The position numbers and the translations under genes were made by a program. The notes under the pieces are model-generated. The model ran no database searches. It saw nothing but the letters and a program-made list of their open reading frames with translations, and was not told the DNA's origin. Shown here one piece after another: positions 5,924 to 7,707 of a DNA stretch of 7,707 bases. How positions within the stretch are numbered: the first letter of the stretch is position 1; the number at the start of each line of letters is the position of its first letter. This DNA is from Lachnospiraceae bacterium UBA3820 (lineage in GTDB: Bacteria; Bacillota; Clostridia; Lachnospirales; Lachnospiraceae), in the NCBI GenBank assembly GCA_002369325.1, contig DFDU01000005.1, forward strand, positions 1 through 7,707, read 5' to 3'.

Positions 5924-5961
5924 TAAAGCAAAATATGGGGTGCAGCATTTGCGCACCCCAT
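5924..5961 (-). terminator. terminator-like hairpin between khpA and rimM
   Basis: Arms 5935-5943 (ATGGGGTGC) and 5953-5961 (GCACCCCAT) pair perfectly over nine bases, with two further GC pairs possible across a bulge. Read on the minus strand, the stem is followed directly by ATTTTGCTTT, a U-rich tail. It starts 14 bases after the khpA stop and looks like an intrinsic terminator or attenuator inside an otherwise standard operon. Confidence 0.7.
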
Positions 5962-5975
5962 AAAGTCAAACAGAA

Positions 5976-6203
5976 TTATTTAATATCTACAATTACCTTT
6001 TTGTCACCCTTAGAAGCTGCTGCCTTAACGACAGTTCTGATAGACTTGGCAATCCTACCCTGCTTACCAATTACTTTACCCATATCATCAGGTGCAACCT
6101 TAAGTTCAATTGTAACAGTATCGCCGTCTGCGGTTTCGCTTACAGCCACTTCATCAGGATTATCAACAAGAGATTTTGCAATAATTTCAACTAATTCTTT
6201 CAT
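5976..6203 (-). CDS. khpA: KH-domain RNA-binding protein KhpA
   Basis: 75 residues forming one type-II KH domain. The RNA-binding GxxG loop is GKQG at 46-49, inside MGKVIGKQGRIAKSIRTVV, followed by AAASKGDKKVIVDI. KhpA pairs with KhpB (Jag/EloR) in Firmicutes and binds many transcripts, with effects on cell elongation and division. Its place straight after rpsP is the standard one. The ATG at 6203 has GGGAGG eight bases upstream and lies 18 bases after the rpsP stop, so the two genes are co-transcribed. Length and motif are typical and nothing is missing. Confidence 0.95.
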   Translation of the reverse strand: MKELVEIIAKSLVDNPDEVAVSETADGDTVTIELKVAPDDMGKVIGKQGRIAKSIRTVVKAAASKGDKKVIVDIK

Positions 6204-6221
6204 TACCGATACCTCCCTTGA

Positions 6222-6467
6222 TTACTTTTCGATACCTGCCTGCTTAAATAATTTAGCTACTGTTTCTGTTGGCTGAGCACCATTATTAAGCCACTTCTTT
6301 GCAGCTTCCGAGTCAATCTTAACTACATTTGGCTCCTGATTAGGATCGTAAGTACCTATCTCTTCGATAAATCTACCATCTCTAGGTGACCTGGAGTCAG
6401 CAACGATTACTCTATAAAAAGGATGCTTCTTATATCCCATTCTTCTTAATCTTATTTTTACTGCCAT
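6222..6467 (-). CDS. rpsP: small ribosomal subunit protein bS16
   Basis: 81 residues, the normal length for bS16, which binds 16S rRNA early and stabilises the body of the 30S subunit. The family marks are clear: MAVKIRLRRMG, KHPFYRVIVADSRSPRDGRF, IEEIGTYDP, and the C-terminal AQPTETV..LFKQAG. The ATG at 6467 is certain from homology. Its GGAGG at 6478-6482 is ten bases away, slightly far, while an out-of-frame ATG at 6472 lies only five bases from it and opens a four-codon frame (MTWQ) that overlaps the rpsP start. The gene follows ffh by 82 bases and precedes khpA by 18. Codon use is like its neighbours. Confidence 0.98.
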   Translation of the reverse strand: MAVKIRLRRMGYKKHPFYRVIVADSRSPRDGRFIEEIGTYDPNQEPNVVKIDSEAAKKWLNNGAQPTETVAKLFKQAGIEK

Positions 6468-6477
6468 GTCATTTTCA

Positions 6478-6482
6478 CCTCC
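6478..6482 (-). promoter_or_regulatory. ribosome binding site of rpsP with competing ATG
   Basis: GGAGG on the minus strand within AAAGGGAGGTGA, an extended match to the 16S tail. It is ten bases from the bS16 ATG at 6467 and five from an out-of-frame ATG at 6472 that reads MTWQ then stops. Initiation at the first ATG would compete with bS16 synthesis. Confidence 0.6.
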
Positions 6483-6549
6483 CTTTATCTATCATGATTA
6501 TTCATGAATTTATCTTTTTGCATAATCTATAATAAGTTATTACCTATTA

Positions 6550-7707
6550 TCAAAATCCAAACGGCAGCTTGAAGCCTCCGCGTTTTTTACCGCCCATCAT
6601 TCCGGACATCTGCTTCATCATCTTCTTTGATTGTTCAAATTGCTTAAGCAGCTTGTTAACTTCGCTTATATCAACACCCGCACCGTTTGCTATTCTCTTT
6701 TTGCGGCTCGGAGTTATGATATCCGGATTACTTCTTTCCTGTGGTGTCATGGAATAAATTATTGCTTTCGGCATATTCATTGCATTTTCATCTATATCAA
6801 TGTCCTTAAGCTGCTTATTACTTGAAAATCCGGGCAGCATCTTAAGTATATCTCCCATACCACCCATTTTTTCCATCTGCTCCATCTGCTCAAGAAAGTC
6901 GTTAAAATCAAAAGACGCCTTGCGGAGTTTTTTCTCCATTTCAAGTGCTTTTTCCTCATCTATGGCTGCCTGAGCCTTTTCAATCAGGCTCTCGACATCG
7001 CCCATTCCCAGAATACGGCTTGCCATTCTGTCCGGATAAAACATCTCAAGATCGGTAAGCTTTTCTCCCATACCTGCGTATAAAATAGGCTTACCCGTTA
7101 CAGCCTTGATTGAAAGTGCGGCACCGCCTCTTGTATCACCGTCAAGCTTTGTGAGAATAACACCGTCCACGCCGATTTTCTCATTAAACGAAACAGCAAC
7201 ATTCACCGCATCCTGACCTGTCATGGCATCCACGGTAAGAATCGTATAATTGACATTAACATTTGCCTTGATTTCCGCAAGTTCATTCATCATCTCTTCA
7301 TCCACATGAAGACGTCCTGCAGTATCTATAAATAAAACGTTGTTACCGTTCTTTTCCGCATGCTCTATGGCAGCTTTGGCAATATTTACCGGCTTGTGTC
7401 CGTCGCCCATCGTAAATACCGGAACTCCAACCTTCTCACCGTTTATCTCGAGCTGTTTGATTGCTGCAGGTCTGTATACATCACAGGCAACCAAAAGAGG
7501 TTTTCTTCCCTTACTCTTAAACTGTCCTGCAAGCTTTGCAACCGTTGTTGTCTTACCTGCACCCTGAAGTCCGCACATCATTATTACGGTTACTTCGTTG
7601 GAAGGTAAAAGCTTAATCTCCGTAACTTCGGAGCCCATAAGCTTATCCATTTCTTCCTTAACAATCTTTATAACCATCTGTCCGGGATTAAGTCCTTTAA
7701 GAACCTC
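6550..7707 (-). CDS. ffh: signal recognition particle GTPase Ffh, lacking N-terminus at window edge
   Basis: 385 codons are visible and the frame is open to the window edge. The first visible residues are EVLKGLNPGQMVIKIV, from the end of the N domain, so roughly 65-70 residues are missing upstream; the ATG at 7677 is internal and not the start. Ffh with 4.5S RNA binds signal sequences on ribosomes and delivers them to FtsY at the membrane. G domain: P-loop GLQGAGKTT near 7570, DTAGR near 7320, and TKLDGDTRGG near 7145. M domain: MTPQERSNPDIITPSRKKRIANGAG region around 6670-6750 that binds SRP RNA, a Met-rich signal-binding region (MEQMEKMGGMGDILKMLPGF), and the tail MMKQMSGMMGGKKRGGFKLP. All hallmark residues are present. 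It heads the conserved block with rpsP, khpA, rimM and trmD. Confidence 0.98.
   Translation of the reverse strand, partial: EVLKGLNPGQMVIKIVKEEMDKLMGSEVTEIKLLPSNEVTVIMMCGLQGAGKTTTVAKLAGQFKSKGRKPLLVACDVYRPAAIKQLEINGEKVGVPVFTMGDGHKPVNIAKAAIEHAEKNGNNVLFIDTAGRLHVDEEMMNELAEIKANVNVNYTILTVDAMTGQDAVNVAVSFNEKIGVDGVILTKLDGDTRGGAALSIKAVTGKPILYAGMGEKLTDLEMFYPDRMASRILGMGDVESLIEKAQAAIDEEKALEMEKKLRKASFDFNDFLEQMEQMEKMGGMGDILKMLPGFSSNKQLKDIDIDENAMNMPKAIIYSMTPQERSNPDIITPSRKKRIANGAGVDISEVNKLLKQFEQSKKMMKQMSGMMGGKKRGGFKLPFGF

Noticed and set aside
5886..5934. Promoter for rimM-trmD in the gap after the hairpin
   Set aside because: A GATAAT occurs but no acceptable -35 lies 16-18 bases upstream.
5677..6276. 199-codon plus-strand open frame
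   Set aside because: It runs antisense across rimM, khpA and rpsP, all well supported by homology, and shows no recognisable protein features.
7675..7677. ATG at 7677 as the start of ffh
   Set aside because: The frame stays open to the window edge with typical Ffh residues before it, so this Met is internal.

Overview
The window looks like an AT-rich chromosomal segment from a motile, Gram-positive clostridial bacterium, most likely a Lachnospiraceae relative. The basis is the family flavour of Ffh, TrmD and the CheV-type N-terminus, strong GGAGG-type ribosome binding sites, two Firmicute-style lipoprotein signals, and a VanS/BaeS-like histidine kinase with its OmpR-type regulator. Every supported gene lies on the minus strand, so transcription runs from high to low coordinates. 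No RNA gene, mobile element or CRISPR array was seen.

Right part (about 7707 to 4616): a conserved translation and secretion block. In transcription order it is ffh (start beyond the window edge), rpsP (ribosomal protein bS16), khpA (KH-domain RNA-binding protein), rimM (30S maturation factor) and trmD (tRNA m1G37 methyltransferase). rimM and trmD are separated by one base. A terminator-like hairpin sits between khpA and rimM, so the block may be split into a strongly and a weakly expressed part. The usual next gene, rplS (bL19), is absent and the block ends after trmD.

Middle part (about 4605 to 3291): a recognisable promoter drives a small, mostly helical lipoprotein of unknown function. 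A stem-loop follows, and then an unknown single-pass membrane protein with a soluble N-terminal region and a charged heptad coiled coil outside the membrane.

Left part (about 3278 to 1): a signalling block. After a 79-base gap holding two small palindromes come an OmpR/PhoB-type response regulator, a membrane histidine kinase, a lipoprotein with a Thr/Glu-rich tether, and the first 59 codons of a CheV/CheW-like chemotaxis coupling protein. Gaps are 6, 61 and 22 bases and no clear terminator lies between these genes, so co-transcription is plausible. That would place an envelope-sensing two-component system, a surface lipoprotein and a chemotaxis adaptor under shared control. This is inference from layout only.

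Overall this is largely an ordinary core-genome region. I do not see a convincing new system. The most curious items are the unknown membrane and lipoprotein genes, the intra-operon hairpins, and a Glu where TrmD normally has its catalytic Asp.
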